This document shows, piece after piece, positions 12,941-23,850 of a stretch of 64,000 bases of DNA. The notes below the pieces were generated by a model. The model searched no databases, was not told where the DNA came from, and was given only the letters and a program-made list of their open reading frames with translations. Made by a program: the position numbers and the translations under genes. Numbering within the stretch: position 1 is the stretch's first letter; each line of letters starts with the position of its first letter. This stretch comes from Gonatopus flavifemur (lineage: Eukaryota > Arthropoda > Insecta > Hymenoptera > Dryinidae). Where the stretch lies: positions 53,746,001-53,810,000 of the forward strand of contig JAFFJZ010000001.1 of assembly GCA_018340375.1 (NCBI GenBank). Direction: 5' to 3'.

Positions 12941-13514
12941 TACAGGGTGTTTCAGAACTCGCTGAAACTGGCTGGAGGGATTGTTCTCTAGTGAAAACTA
13001 AGAAGATTGGTCATTGGATCAAGTCGATCCGACGCTTAGTTCTCGAGACATGAGCATTTTTAGATATTTTTTCAAATCCAAATCACTCAACAGCATTATG
13101 TGCTACGTACTGGAGCTTGACACCATTCGCTAAGTTGGAAAACGGCGGATGTCTGGGAAAAAATTGAACTATCCTATCATTCTTTGTTCCAAAGCTACAG
13201 CGATTTGAAATTTTTGAGCTCTCAGCCAATCAGAACTCAGCAACTTCAAATCGTTGTAGCTCTGGAAAAAAAAATGATAGGATAGTTAAATTTTTTTTCC
13301 AGAGATCCGCCGTTTTCCAACTGAGCGAATGGTATCAAGCTCCAGTACGTAGCACCTAATGCTGTTGGATGATTTGGGTTTGAAAAAAAATCTGAAAATG
13401 CTCATATCTCGAGAACTAAGCGTCGGATCGACTTGATCCAAAGACCAATCTTCTTAGTTTTCACTAGAGAACAATCCCTCCAGCCAGTTTCAGCGAGTTC
13501 TGAAACACCTTGTA
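12941..13514. mobile_element. 574-bp foldback element
   Basis: Two arms of about 275 bp are reverse complements of each other with few mismatches and meet near 13225-13240 around AATTTTTGAGCTCTCAGCC. The outer ends are TACAGGGTGTTTCAG and its inverse CTGAAACACCTTGTA, flanked by TA on both sides. No coding capacity. TACAGGGTGTTTC-type ends are common on insect DNA repeats, but I do not assign a superfamily. It interrupts the GCCAGTACTGG repeat. Confidence 0.85.
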
Positions 13515-13671
13515 TAACGCCAGTACTGATACAGTTGTAAATATCATACTGGCCCTTACGTAAAATGATGTTATCATTTTGACTACTTGCCAGTACCGTC
13601 GATTCAACTGGCCCTGTACTGGTAAGTTTAGATTTGCCAGTACTGGCAACTCTGGCACCAGTACAGAGCCA

Positions 13672-13777
13672 CCCACATAGCACTGAAAGTTCTCTAAACG
13701 TTGTCAGAACCCTTAGAGAACTTTAAACGTTTTAGAAACGTTCTCAGAATGTTCTCAAAACTTTCATACTATGTGGG
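13672..13777. mobile_element. 106-bp MITE, CCCACATAG ends, CA duplication
   Basis: Inverted ends CCCACATAG and CTATGTGGG continue inward as ACTGAAAGTTCTC / GTTCTCAAAACTTTCA. The interior is made of AACGTT, GTTCTC and TCAGAA words. Flanks are CA (13670-13671) and CA (13778-13779). Comparison with the uninterrupted repeat copy near 12810 (GAGCCAGTACCGACCC) shows the empty site, so the 2-bp duplication is well supported. Confidence 0.8.
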
Positions 13778-13849
13778 CAGTAGCGGCCCGTGTTTCCATT
13801 TCCACATGGAGCATTGCTGATCAGGGTAAGGCTCTCTTTTTCTTTTTTT

Positions 13850-15195
13850 TTTTCACAAAAAAAACTTTGAAAGCGTTTTTCTCGAAACCACATTTTTTGA
13901 CCTGGTAACCACGATTTAATCAAATCTACTTGAACGAAATTTTGCTGAAATTTTGAAGAATGTTCCCAACAAGTGTGGTTATGGCATGAAGCGGAATTAT
14001 ATTTTTTGCTAATTTTTGGATACCATTTTCAAGCAATTTACATGGGAAAAATTCGAAAAAAACAGGGAAACAAATTCAAAACGCAACCATTTTCTCGAGA
14101 ATTTTTTTCCTTTATTCATAATTCCACTTTACGTCATAGCCAATAACATATTCCACAAGAATCCATTCCGATTTTTGGTTTCCGACATTCCAAACTCCTG
14201 GAATCATGGCTACCAGATTTTGAGATGACCAACTCCAGGCTTCCGTGTCACTGCCAGATTTCGCCATATTAAAAATAAAATTTATTCATAAACTACAAAA
14301 CATTGGCTGTTATTTGTAGAAAGATTCAGTTCATTGAATAAATTTAAGTCGAGAAGAAAATTGTTGAAAAAGTAGCACTTATCACTAGACTCCTCCCTCG
14401 ATTGAAAACTAATTCCCGTTTGAATGGATGCTCAATGCACGTATTTTGTGACATTTTGTTGAAGAGGTACCGCCAAAATAATAAGCTCCAAGAAGGTTTT
14501 CCAGAGTTGAAATATCAAGGGAGAATATATTAGATTTTTTTAACTAGAGATTTACAAACACTAGATACTTTGTGTACAAAGAAGAATCTTGTTCCAGGAT
14601 CGACATCCAGATATCGGGAATTATATTTGTTATCCTCATTATTGTGAAATTTTGTGCTTCAAATGCCTTTTTTTCATCAGAAATGTATGATTGTTTCCGC
14701 AATGTATACTTCAAACCATCATTGAACAATAATCTCGCGCAATGCATTCAAAAATGATATTCTGAGCCTTGAAGTCGAACATCGAAACAAACTCGTTTAC
14801 ATTTTCCCGTCGTTTCTGTTACCATCAACAATTCTCATTTTATACGTCGATAGTAAACATGATTAGAAAATACGACTCATAAACGTCGCAAAGACGAAGA
14901 TAATACTTATTTATATTGAAGCTTGAGACAATGTAGTTGAATATAAGGAATTTATATGGAAGGGAGTTTTCTCATCCAACGCTGTTTGCTGTATTCGATC
15001 GAAAACGTCTCATAATGACAATCCGTATGTAAAGTTTATCCCGGCATGCTGTAAATGGATTGTACAGTTTTATTCTCACGCCTGATCAACTCGCAAAGCC
15101 GTATTTGAATTTCGCAGATCAGAGAGAGGATATTCACAAACAAAAAACGATGAAATTCGATTCGAGGAAGAAACTAGTATCCTAAAAAAAATGAA
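13850..15195. other. no gene recognised; probable old repeat debris at 13850-14280
   Basis: 13850-14280 has a T-rich start and phrases (TTTTTCTCGAAACCACATTT) that resemble a piece at 19650-19720, so it may be decayed transposon. The remainder looks unique, with short chance ORFs only. Confidence 0.35.
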
Positions 15196-15197
15196 GA

Positions 15198-15330
15198 TTG
15201 CTGTGTGAGAAAGTTGATCATTTCGCACAGAGTTTAATGGTTTTTATCGATTTCCACTGCAGAGAATTCCAATTCTGTGCGGTTAAAATCAATGAAATGT
15301 GCATACTGTCTTATTCTGTTCTCCACACAG
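15198..15330. mobile_element. possible small MITE
   Basis: CTGTGTGAGAAAG on the left and TTCTCCACACAG on the right are inverted. GCACAGA/TCTGTGC and CATTTC/GAAATG words lie symmetrically inside around AGAGAATTCCAATTCT. No clean target duplication. The adjoining 15330-15470 also has inverted TTCACRGTGAA words. Confidence 0.3.
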
Positions 15331-15474
15331 AAAATCGTAGAAAATATTAGGCACATATATTCGATGTGAATCGATTTGCGTCAGAATCGCATTGAATTTA
15401 CCCCATGGCATGTTGTGAAATTCACTGTGAAAAATTGTACGTTTTTAACAAATTCACGGTGAATTGTGTCATGT

Positions 15475-17100
15475 CTTAAATCTCTATGCATTAAACATTA
15501 TATCGGTAGCCCATGAAATGGAATTTCAAACAAACTGATTTGTAATTCGATGAAAAATATTGAAACGTCGTACTTGTTGTTCGACTCGAAAATATGACAC
15601 GTATTCCAGTGAGGTGTTGAATTCGAGATCATTCGACTCGCATTAACCCTCGAATTGGAAACTTTTCATACGTGGATAAAGACCGAGTGTAACTTTGAGT
15701 CTAATTTCATGAATCTCAGGCGAAGAATGTGCTGAATCTGAAATTTGTTCAACGAAAGTAATTGCTATTCAGTGGTTTCCGCGACTATTCGCGTGAATAG
15801 TCGAAAAGTGCAAATCTGTTGGATGAAAAATGCGAGTAACTGCAATGACTACTTACTAATCACGACAATTGTGATTTTGAATATTTTTAGTACCAATTTT
15901 TTCTCAGCGTAAAATTTAGTGTTATTCGACATTGTTTTTTCCCTCTCTTTGAGTAAGAATGTGTGCAATTCACGGAACATGCAATGAGAAAAAAAAAGAG
16001 GCATTATAATACCACTTGAATGACCATGAAAAATAAAGGAATCCGGTTGTAATAGACACGTGAACAAAGTGATAATCCTTTAGAGTGTACACGTGCAGAA
16101 TGGATGAGAATTACGTGATCAATAACATAAGCACAGAGAAACGTGATGAACTCCATAGATGTGTTATACGAGCACATTGATCAAGATATCAGAATTCGAC
16201 TGGGTCATTGAGAATCGATAATAAGACGCGAACTTTGTGAAAATGTTCGCAATTGAGAATTACAGAGAAAGTTCAACATAAAAATTCAACAAATCAATGA
16301 AAAATTTATGAAGGTGCTAGTAATAATTCTTTAACCACCAAGATTTTGAAAACATCTGCATTTGTGTACTTGTGCGTAAGAATACATTGCTCACTTTTCG
16401 AACATCTATTTAGTAGAATTTTAACTCACAGATTTCCTATCTTGTAGCGTGTTAGTTGATAGCTCGCTAATATTACACACAGTGGAGTTAGCGTCGTAGT
16501 TATTGAGTCCGATAGAGTTATAATTGTACACGCATCACCTGTAAATCGAATGAATTCGTTAATTGAATGATTCTTAATAGTTTGACCTCATTCAGGAACG
16601 GTATTAGGTGTTTTGACACCTTCAATGAAAAACGAAAACCCGTTCGCTGTCCCATCTCTTCTCAACTCCCTCTGTTTAATTTATATCGTTTCTTTGTTTT
16701 GAATATAAATCTAAAGTTCTCACGAATTGCGAGATTCTCGAATTTTTCTGCAAAGCGCCAAGACTAAAAAATCAACATCGCATATAGAGTACAAAATGTG
16801 TGTTTTCATTGAGAAATCAATATTTGCGAACATTGTACAATTCGTTTTTATGATACAAGACATAACCACCCACGTGATTCGTGGGTGTGATTTTTATCGG
16901 AACTTGAATTTTGCTTTCCATGACATCAGCAAATTCAGAAACCAGAATGATTGTATCAGTATCACGATAAATTACACGAAATAATGAATTCTCATCTATC
17001 TACTAGATGTCATTTCCAATATTGGATGACAAATAATATTGATATATACACACAAAGAAATTAATATTCTTGGAATATTGTACAGTGGACAGAATGAAAA
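15475..17100. other. no recognisable gene
   Basis: AT-rich sequence. The only structure noted is a short hairpin with arms CACCCACG/CGTGGGTG near 16867-16889. ORFs at 16567 and 16727 overlap in different frames and carry no motif. Confidence 0.4.
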
Positions 17101-17109
17101 TCAAGCGAT

Positions 17110-17830
17110 TTTTGTACAAGGGTGCCTACTGAAATCCCTACTCTTCAGCATATGAACGGAAAGGGTTCAAGGCCAGTTGAAAAAATTATTCGAAGAGAAC
17201 AGGAAGGTGAAAAAGAAAATGTGATCACTGAAATATACAGACAACATGGTAGGAGGAATAACAACGGGAAAGAAAGGAATGATTGCCATGATCGAAATTA
17301 TAAAGAACATATAAAGATAGTATACATTTATAATACATTTTTATAAAAAAACATCATCAGTTTCAAAATAAATTTCAAATATAACAGGGAGGAAGTTCAG
17401 CGGGAATAGGATACGATGAATCAAACTGTACAATTCATTAACAGAAAATGTATGAATGTACCAAAAAATGTAGGCGCGAAAGGGGAGGAATAAAATAGAA
17501 CGTACACATAAACGATACATAAGCGACCTTTGAAATTGGATTATAAGATCCAAGGGTGCCTAATTATAGAAGGGAACAAGAGGAAGAAAGTGAAGTTGGA
17601 AGTGGCAAAAAGGATAATATGGGACGAAGATGAGTCACGAAAAGGGAAAAGGAGTGACATAGCACGAATATCTTTACATGAAGGGATCGAGATGCGAAAT
17701 AGAGGGCAGAAAGAGGTAAGGATGGACGAAAATTCGAACTAGAATATGAAGGAAAAATTGAAGGGTGAGACGGTCACAGGAAGGAAAAATGAAGATAAAA
17801 AAATCAAAATATAAAAAATGCTGGTGGGAA
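17110..17830 (+). other. purine-rich segment with decayed ORFs
   Basis: The plus strand is strikingly A/G-rich here, so two ORFs (17122-17346 and 17530-17742) read as lysine- and glutamate-rich peptides. The phrase AAGGGTGCCTA occurs at both 17118 and 17552. This could be a remnant of a charged protein-coding or retroelement region, but I recognise no family and do not call a gene. Confidence 0.25.
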
Positions 17831-18029
17831 GTTATGATATCACGGATATCCAGATACAGAGCCATTATGAAACCCCTTGAGGCCTCTAGGATGATAAAAA
17901 ATCTCAAAATTATACATAATTTATATACAATTCAATATAGTTTATATGTAAGTTTCATACAATTCTGAGAATGATATATAATTTGAGATATGGAGATTAA
18001 AAAACCCGCTCTTATGTAAGCTAAGGCCC

Positions 18030-18095
18030 CCGGTGACTGCCCCTTCCACCGGTACCTTAAGGGGTAACACCACAGTGGAATTCCAAAAAAATCAA
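18030..18095 (+). repeat. dispersed repeat fragment, paired with 21537-21575
   Basis: CTTAAGGGGTAACACCACAG followed by TGGAATTCCAAAAAAA matches, in reverse complement, the sequence at 21537-21575. This shows a repeat family with at least two copies in opposite orientations. Its full extent is unknown. Confidence 0.45.
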
Positions 18096-18284
18096 AAAAA
18101 TTTTTCTTGGCTTAAAGTACTCTTCGAGCACCCCAAAATGATAAACCATAAAAATTGATATCTAAAGTGGAAGAACAATTTTTGAAGCATGGAAGTAGAA
18201 GCGTGCACAAGCGAGTTAACGTTCTAGACTCATTCTTGCCCGGATTCACTCGTTGCCTATTGAACACATAGATCCCGGTAAACA

Positions 18285-18560
18285 CTGTGGTCAGGTTCTT
18301 TGAAGGACCAACATTGGCAGTGCCGGTGAAATGCTGGCATTGGTGAATATGTATTGGGCCTTTACAGGATGTGCAATGACACTCGATACATTGTTCTCCA
18401 TCTAAGGGCCAATAATGGCATCACGTTCATTTCTGATGCCAGGAAATCACGGCAGAATTGTAATGACCCAATATGTTGCCAATAATGGCTCCCCGTATTA
18501 TCGTACTGCCATCTGTTGCAATTCTTATGAACTTTGTTGTTGTTGGTTTTATAACAGATG
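18285..18560. repeat. TTGGC/GCCAA-word repeat
   Basis: Dense CATTGGC, GCCAATAATGGC and CCCAATATGTTGCC words, the same vocabulary as the GCCAGTACTGG and GGCCC repeats elsewhere. No termini identified. Confidence 0.4.
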
Positions 18561-18569
18561 ATCAAACCC

Positions 18570-19295
18570 ATCCCATTAAATTAATATTTTATGAGAATTC
18601 TTCATTCATTCGAGAATGAATTTCTATATTTTAGATTGAGAATAAAATCATACCTAATATCGTGTATCGAGTGAATCATGCAGGTTTTATTTTATTGGAA
18701 TATATTGTGAGGTGATGTGAATAAACAAAGTGGTTAGGTTACGTGATTCACTGTTCAACAACAACACATTTCATCAAACTTTGAGTAGTATAGACGTCTT
18801 TACCCGACAAAAAACTTGTTCGTGATGAAGATATTCTTTCCAACATTTGATTCAGTGTAAAAGTAGGAATGAATCAGTGTGTGGTTTCAAGTACCGTATA
18901 TTTATGATCAGGATAGATTTTCAATTATTTTTTATTCACTACAACGTCAATTAGTGCTACAATGAGAACGACGGACTGGCAGCAGCGCGTCAACGACTTT
19001 CGAACGTGATCATGAATGTGCAGCATTCTCAGGAGCGGTAGAAGATTGGATGGGTGACCGTGGACACAAAGAATTTCTCAGGATTCTTTCACGTTGGATT
19101 ACAACGACGTGTTTGAGGATAAAAAAATCATTGCGGATGAATACCATTCATCCAATACATTTTTTTTTTTCATTTTATAGTCTTCAATAAATTCATCGTT
19201 TTTGATTCTTGTTCAAAATAATATTGAATTCACAATGAATTCGTGTCTTGACATTCATATTCAATCAGTGGATAAAGTTTGGTGATTCAATGAAG
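18570..19295. other. no recognisable feature
   Basis: AT-rich sequence with a T run near 19161. No ORF of interest. Confidence 0.4.
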
Positions 19296-19299
19296 ACAT

Positions 19300-19500
19300 A
19301 CGGTGTTGGTTGAATGTTATGTGGCCGAATGCTGGCCGGTGGGACATATACGCGCTGGGCCATCAAAGGCTGCCAATGGAGGACCATCAAAGCTATTGCT
19401 GGCATTTATCGAAGACCCAGTACAGGGCCATCAGTGCAGTGTTTGCTGGGATGGTACTGCTGCTGTGGACATCGAAATATTGGGAATTGTCGACTTTTAG
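19300..19500. repeat. GGCC/TTGGC-word repeat producing three overlapping ORFs
   Basis: A GC-rich island with GCTGGCCGG, GGGCCATCAAAGGC and GGGCCATC words. All three plus-strand frames are open here for 65-72 codons, a composition effect of the repeat rather than evidence of coding. Confidence 0.35.
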
Positions 19501-19743
19501 AGGTAATTTTGGTTTGAGTCATCTCTAAGGGGATACCAGATGCCCCTGACGATGCAACCCGAGCCGAATCTTTTCTGACAAATTATTAGGGAATAAAGCA
19601 AGAAAAGGAAAATATCGCTCTGTTCAGGGGTCGCGGGTATCACCTTACGCACGACCAAACTGTTACGAAAACTTTGAACGCGTTCATCTCAAAACAGCAT
19701 TTCGAGAATCGGTGGCCGCTCTAGGTCCGCCAATTTTCAACCA

Positions 19744-20076
19744 CCCGGGAAAAAATGATCAGATCTGACCAGATCTAAATTTTGGTCAGATCTAAACAGA
19801 TCTATTAAGATCTGAAAAACTGCGATTTTGGCTTGTGTTTGTCACAATATATGTGCAAAATTAAACTCATATACAGACAGATATCACAAAAGTTCTGACA
19901 ATTGAACCACCAATTGCTCATTAGGATTTAATCTAATAGTCAATTCAGATCTAACGAGATCTACTCAGATCTAACCAGATGTGCCAAGATCTGATCTTTT
20001 GAACCAGATCTGACCGAAAATCAGATCTACTCAGATCTATTTAGATCTGAATAGATCTAATGATTTTTTTCCCACA
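19744..20076. mobile_element. MITE packed with AGATCT words
   Basis: The ends CCCGGGAAAAAATGATCAGATC and its imperfect inverse (right end read inward: TGTGGGAAAAAAATCATTAG) enclose 333 bp. I count 14 exact AGATCT hexamers, five in the left third and nine in the right third, around a middle without any. Flanking dinucleotides are CA and CG, so the duplication is imperfect or lost. No coding capacity. Confidence 0.7.
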
Positions 20077-20142
20077 CGGAAAGTTGATGTTTTCTGACCT
20101 ATTTTTAGGGGAGAAAGTGCTGAATTCCAAGCGAATGTGTCA

Positions 20143-20252
20143 CAGCGGGAGGAAAATATTGTCCGCCCGCTCGCAGCGGAAGGAAAGTACTTTCTGCCCG
20201 CTCGCAACGGGAGGAAAGTACTTTCTGCCCGCTTGCAGCGGGAGGAAAATAC
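20143..20252. repeat. 31-bp tandem repeat, about 3.5 units
   Basis: Units of 31 bp start at 20143, 20174, 20205 and 20236. Each begins CAGCGGRAGGAAA and ends GCCCGCTYG. The period is not a multiple of three, so the two overlapping ORFs across it cannot be an in-frame repeat protein. Confidence 0.85.
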
Positions 20253-20282
20253 AAACTATATTTTCGTTCTGAAATATGCATA

Positions 20283-20591
20283 CACGGAGAGGAAAAATTT
20301 GCTGACGCAGCAAATCGAGGTATTATATATAGAATAGCAAAATTTTTTGCTGACCTAGTTAAAAATTTGCTATTCCAGCAATCTTGTTAGCTGCGACAGC
20401 GAATTTTTAGCTGTAGCAGCAAAAAATGTTGGCTCCGCCAGCAAATTTTCAGTATTATATACAGAATAGCAAACAAATTTTGCTGGGATGGCAAACATTT
20501 TTTGCTGCCACAGCTAAAAATTCGCTGCTCTGGCAAAAGGAACTCAGTAAAAGTGGATTTCGCTGCCACAGCGAATTCCCTTTTCTCTGTG
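20283..20591. mobile_element. CACGG-type MITE with CAGC/GCTG words, TA duplication
   Basis: Ends CACGGAGAGGAAAAATTTGC and, inverted, GCGAATTCCCTTTTCTCTGTG, flanked by TA at 20281-20282 and 20592-20593. The interior repeats AGCAAA, TTTGCTG and GCTGYNNCAGC in both orientations many times. A shared vocabulary with 32279-32540 and 50455-50632 suggests one family. Confidence 0.8.
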
Positions 20592-20599
20592 TATGAATA

Positions 20600-21040
20600 T
20601 TTTATATGCAATTAAACAGATGATTTTCACTTTCCTTGCAGTTGTGGAAAAAAATAGTATGTTCACCTTGGGGAGAAGTGGGGAATTTCCCACTTTCCCC
20701 CCTTGCTGAACAATATACTATTTCCTGGGCAATCACCTCGGAGTTTTATTGTATTCGTGTTATGTTTATCTAGTGGAATGCGTACGGGTTTTTCGAAATA
20801 TTGATATTTGCGTTTTTTATTCAACATTAAGTAACGAAATTTAGGGAGAAAATGCTACTTTTTTCTCCAAATCGATGCCATTTCGTGAGAAATGCGTATT
20901 CTTCAAAACGGATACGTATTTCACTAGCTTTTGGATAACAGAAAATAATTATTTTTGTTCCTTTGTTACAGGCCAGTTCTAGACTGAGTTATTCATTCCA
21001 CCGCACGACCATGAATTTTCACTGTGCTCCAGCCAATCGC
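20600..21040. other. no recognisable feature
   Basis: Short intervening sequence between two MITEs. It has a small inverted pair around GGGGAGAAGTGGGGAATTTC/CCCACTTTCCCC near 20671-20702. Otherwise nothing. Confidence 0.35.
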
Positions 21041-21047
21041 CTATCCA

Positions 21048-21420
21048 CCCGTACAGCACAACCACCGATCCACCACCTAGGACTTCGGTGGACTGGAAAT
21101 GGGAGCCGTGGAAATAAAGGAGAAATGAGGGAGAGTCTCCGTTGAGGCAACGGAGAGGTGACGGAGAAATGTCTGCCCCCTGTATTTTCAATAAAATTCA
21201 TAACAGTGCATTTACATAACCAAATCTGAATGTATGAGTTCACGAATTTAAGTTTTACTGAAAATACAAGGGGCGGACATTTCTCCGTCGCCTCTCCGTT
21301 GCCTCAACGGAGACTCTCCCTTATTTCTCCCTTATTCCCACGGCTCCCATTTCTCCACCAATTCTCCACCTCTGGTCCACCGAAGTCTTAGGTGAAGGAT
21401 CGGTGGTTGTGCTGTACGGG
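21048..21420. mobile_element. MITE with CCCGTACAGCACAACC ends and long arms
   Basis: Both ends read CCCGTACAGCACAACCACCG going inward. Arms of about 130 bp pair well, including CACCTAGGACTTCGGTGGAC-like sequence, GAGAGTCTCCGTTGAGGCAA and GGAGAAATGTC. The loop is about 80 bp. Same family as 52452-52734. Flanks (CA, AA) show no clean duplication here. The three ORFs across it are not genes. Confidence 0.85.
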
Positions 21421-21536
21421 AAGCCGCCCAAAAAAAAATTATTTTGTACTTCAATAGTAGCGGAACACCTCCATTTAGTTCAATTTGAATAGAAACTTCT
21501 AATTCTCAAAAAAAAAGACTGAAGAGGCGTTATTTT

Positions 21537-21575
21537 TTGGGGGTTCACTGTGGTGTTACCTCTTAACGCGGCTCT
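21537..21575 (-). repeat. dispersed repeat fragment, inverse of 18030-18095
   Basis: Reverse complement reads CGTTAAGAGGTAACACCACAG then TGAACCCCCAAAAAA, matching 18057-18090. It lies between two MITE insertions. Confidence 0.45.
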
Positions 21576-21584
21576 GTTTAGATA

Positions 21585-21908
21585 CACTATGAAAAATTCC
21601 TTCTGAAAATTCAGAATATGCACGGAGAAAAAGGAATAGTGATAATCACTGAGCGAATAGTAAAATATGGACAGACCAGACTGCGCAATCCAAATAACTA
21701 AACAGCTCAATCGAAATTACGTCCATCCGTATGGACGGATTTTACTATACCAGTTTTCTCCGTGTGTGACTAAGTTTTTATAGCTTCTGAATTTTCGGAA
21801 AAATTTGTCGAATTCCAAAAAACGTGACTGAATTTTCAAACTAGTTTCCGGAATTTAGTCGAAGCTTTTTAAAATTCAGTGAATTTTCAAAAGGAATTTT
21901 GTACAGTG
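21585..21908. mobile_element. CACTR-type MITE interrupted by a CACGG MITE
   Basis: Left end CACTATGAAAAATTCCTTC and the inverse of the right end CACTGTACAAAATTCCTTTT pair over about 35 bp. Both sides are flanked by TA (21583-21584 and 21909-21910). The interior repeats GAATTTTC words. Removing the nested element 21621-21764 leaves about 178 bp. Confidence 0.75.
21621..21764. mobile_element. CACGG-type MITE nested in CACTR MITE, TG duplication
   Basis: Begins CACGGAGAAAAAGG and ends CAGTTTTCTCCGTG, flanked by TG at 21619-21620 and 21765-21766. 144 bp and non-coding, with an inner palindrome GTCCATCCGTATGGAC. The duplication is TG rather than TA. Confidence 0.8.
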
Positions 21909-21914
21909 TACTTC

Positions 21915-23225
21915 AAAGCGGAAGGAGAAAAAAACATAGAAAGAATTATTCAATCCAAATTAAGTGACAAAATAAAAATAGGAACATATTACTACTACCA
22001 TACCATTCATCGAATACGAAAGTCCACAAAATGATACAACAGCGAAACATTCAGAACTTTTGAATCAGGAACTTTAGAATATAATCTGTAATGTTATTCA
22101 TATAATAATAGAATTACATGGTTTTCATTTAGAAAATGTATTTTCCCTCACTTATATTCTCGATCAAATATACGTTATAGTGAAGAAATCGAATTCCCAC
22201 AATACGTAATTTGAAACTCCAAAACACTCTGTTGTTAAACCACGCAGATGATGTTATTATGCAATTTTCTCATTTTCGTGTACCGAATGTTCAAATTGAA
22301 TATTTCAACAATATTTCAAAACCCTTTCAGAAGATGATTACACAATTGTTTGATAATTTTTATAATCAATTTTATTGGACTTATTTATTGTTATTTTGAA
22401 ACAAAGTCATACTATCAAAGGAGACTTCCTTTGCGGAGCAATTGGAACGTCTTCGTGTCTGCACAAGTAGATATTTTTCAGCTTTGTTCTCGAAAAGCAC
22501 ATTCTTTGAAATGTAAGAACGAACGGTATTCAATGTCATCAATTATCGAAGACTTATGTGGTAGATACATCAACTGAAATTTCAAATACTTTGTGATTGT
22601 CTCGTGTTGCTTTATTGCCCAGAAGAATTTAATGAACCTGTTCTGCTCAGTTGCCTTTGTTTTTCACTCCCATTGGAATCCACATTTGTTGTAAATGGCT
22701 CGTTACTGAGGTCGAATGAACTCGTCGGAATCTGAATGGAACAGATCCTATATCACAATTATCTCATCTGTGTAACGTAGATGGAGTTACAAGCTTTTCA
22801 ATTTCATAAATCGTGAGGTACAATGAATGGTGTGATATAACACGGAACTACAGAAAGCTTCCGCATTATGGGAGAAGAGAATTCATTTCAATGAAAGCAA
22901 CTATATCTGAATAAATTTATCGCAAAAATGAGAAATCTGTAATATTTTTGGATATTCTCCTTTCATGGGAGAGCGTTAAAAAATTCATATCTGTGATAGA
23001 AATATACTACGCATTTTGATACTGCTGTGAAAAATCGGTATGGAGAACCAGACATTACTTCCACGTTCTTGATATATTTATAAGGGATAGATGTATGAAG
23101 GTGTGACAGGGTGTCAGGGATGAAATGACTGCTGTCCTATAAATCGATGTTTTTAAGTAACTTGAAATAAGATACGTCTTGCGATCAATCCATATTTGTT
23201 TGGTAACAATCAAACAGGGGAACAA
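21915..23225. other. no recognisable feature
   Basis: AT-rich sequence. ORFs at 22211 and 22350 overlap in different frames and have no motif. Confidence 0.4.
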
Positions 23226-23236
23226 TTTTCCCCACA

Positions 23237-23815
23237 GTTTTCCACCAATTGGGATGAAACTCGTATGAAACCACTATGTAATCATGAATAAAACGAGGTA
23301 TAAATTTCATTGCATCGGGTAACTAGAAATGCAAATACGAGCGGTCGCAGAATTACAATTTTCGATAACGTGTTCTTTTTTCCTCTCCTGGTTTTTCGGA
23401 AGAATCAGATTAAAACTGGTACGAGATCACTATCGAAACTGTATATACCTGTGGTGGAAATTTCATAACGATCGGATGATAAAAACGGAAGATATTCGCA
23501 TAATAGCGACATCTACGGAATTTCGGAATTTTCTTTTGAAGTTCAGTACTCACCCTTTCCGTCTCTCAATTTCGATTCGCCTGGAACTTATACCACACAA
23601 TTAACATCCTATGGATCGACTTTGTTCAAAGTTTTATTCAAAATATCGTCAAACGATACGGATCGCAAAAACAAATTTTCCACATTTTTCAACCGAATGG
23701 GATAAAACTTATGTGGAAACACTGTCGGATCACAACGAGAAGAGGTTATAAATTTCATCGCAATTGGATAACAAGGAGCGAAGGTATACGAGATCGCAAA
23801 ATCACAATTTTTCAA
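23237..23815 (+). repeat. three diverged direct copies of a ~130-bp unit
   Basis: Copies lie near 23237-23370, 23394-23525 and 23690-23815. They share GGGATRAAACT, a GAGGTATAAATTTCAT-like phrase, CGNATYGGRTAAC and a following GCAAAATYACAATTTTC. The middle copy is the most degraded. The overlapping ORFs (for example 23329-23604 plus and 23609-23902 minus) follow the repeats and show no known domain. Spacing is irregular, so this is a broken tandem duplication. Confidence 0.5.
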
Positions 23816-23850
23816 ACAATATTCCACAATATTTTCGAAAAGCGTTATTA

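Larger units (their letters stand above)
12510..13830. repeat. GCCAGTACTGG-word repeat with two direct copies and two insertions
   Basis: A block of about 140 bp is present twice in direct orientation, near 12660-12805 and 13515-13655. Shared segments include CTACTGGCCCTTACGTAA-like and GTCGATTCAACTGGC. The second copy is bounded by the 574-bp foldback (12941-13514) and carries the 106-bp insertion (13672-13777). After that insertion it resumes with CAGTAGCGGCCCGTGTT, matching CAGTACCGACCCATGTT in the first copy. Confidence 0.7.

Noticed and set aside
18190..18260. Possible second tRNA-like block
   Set aside because: GGATTCACTC only weakly resembles a B box and the rest does not fold as a tRNA.
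20137..20337. Repeat protein encoded by the 31-bp array
   Set aside because: A 31-bp period cannot keep one reading frame between units.
20963..21243. Three ORFs rich in Arg, Pro and Trp
   Set aside because: They lie in the arms of the CCCGTACAGCACAACC MITE and read the inverted repeat on both strands.
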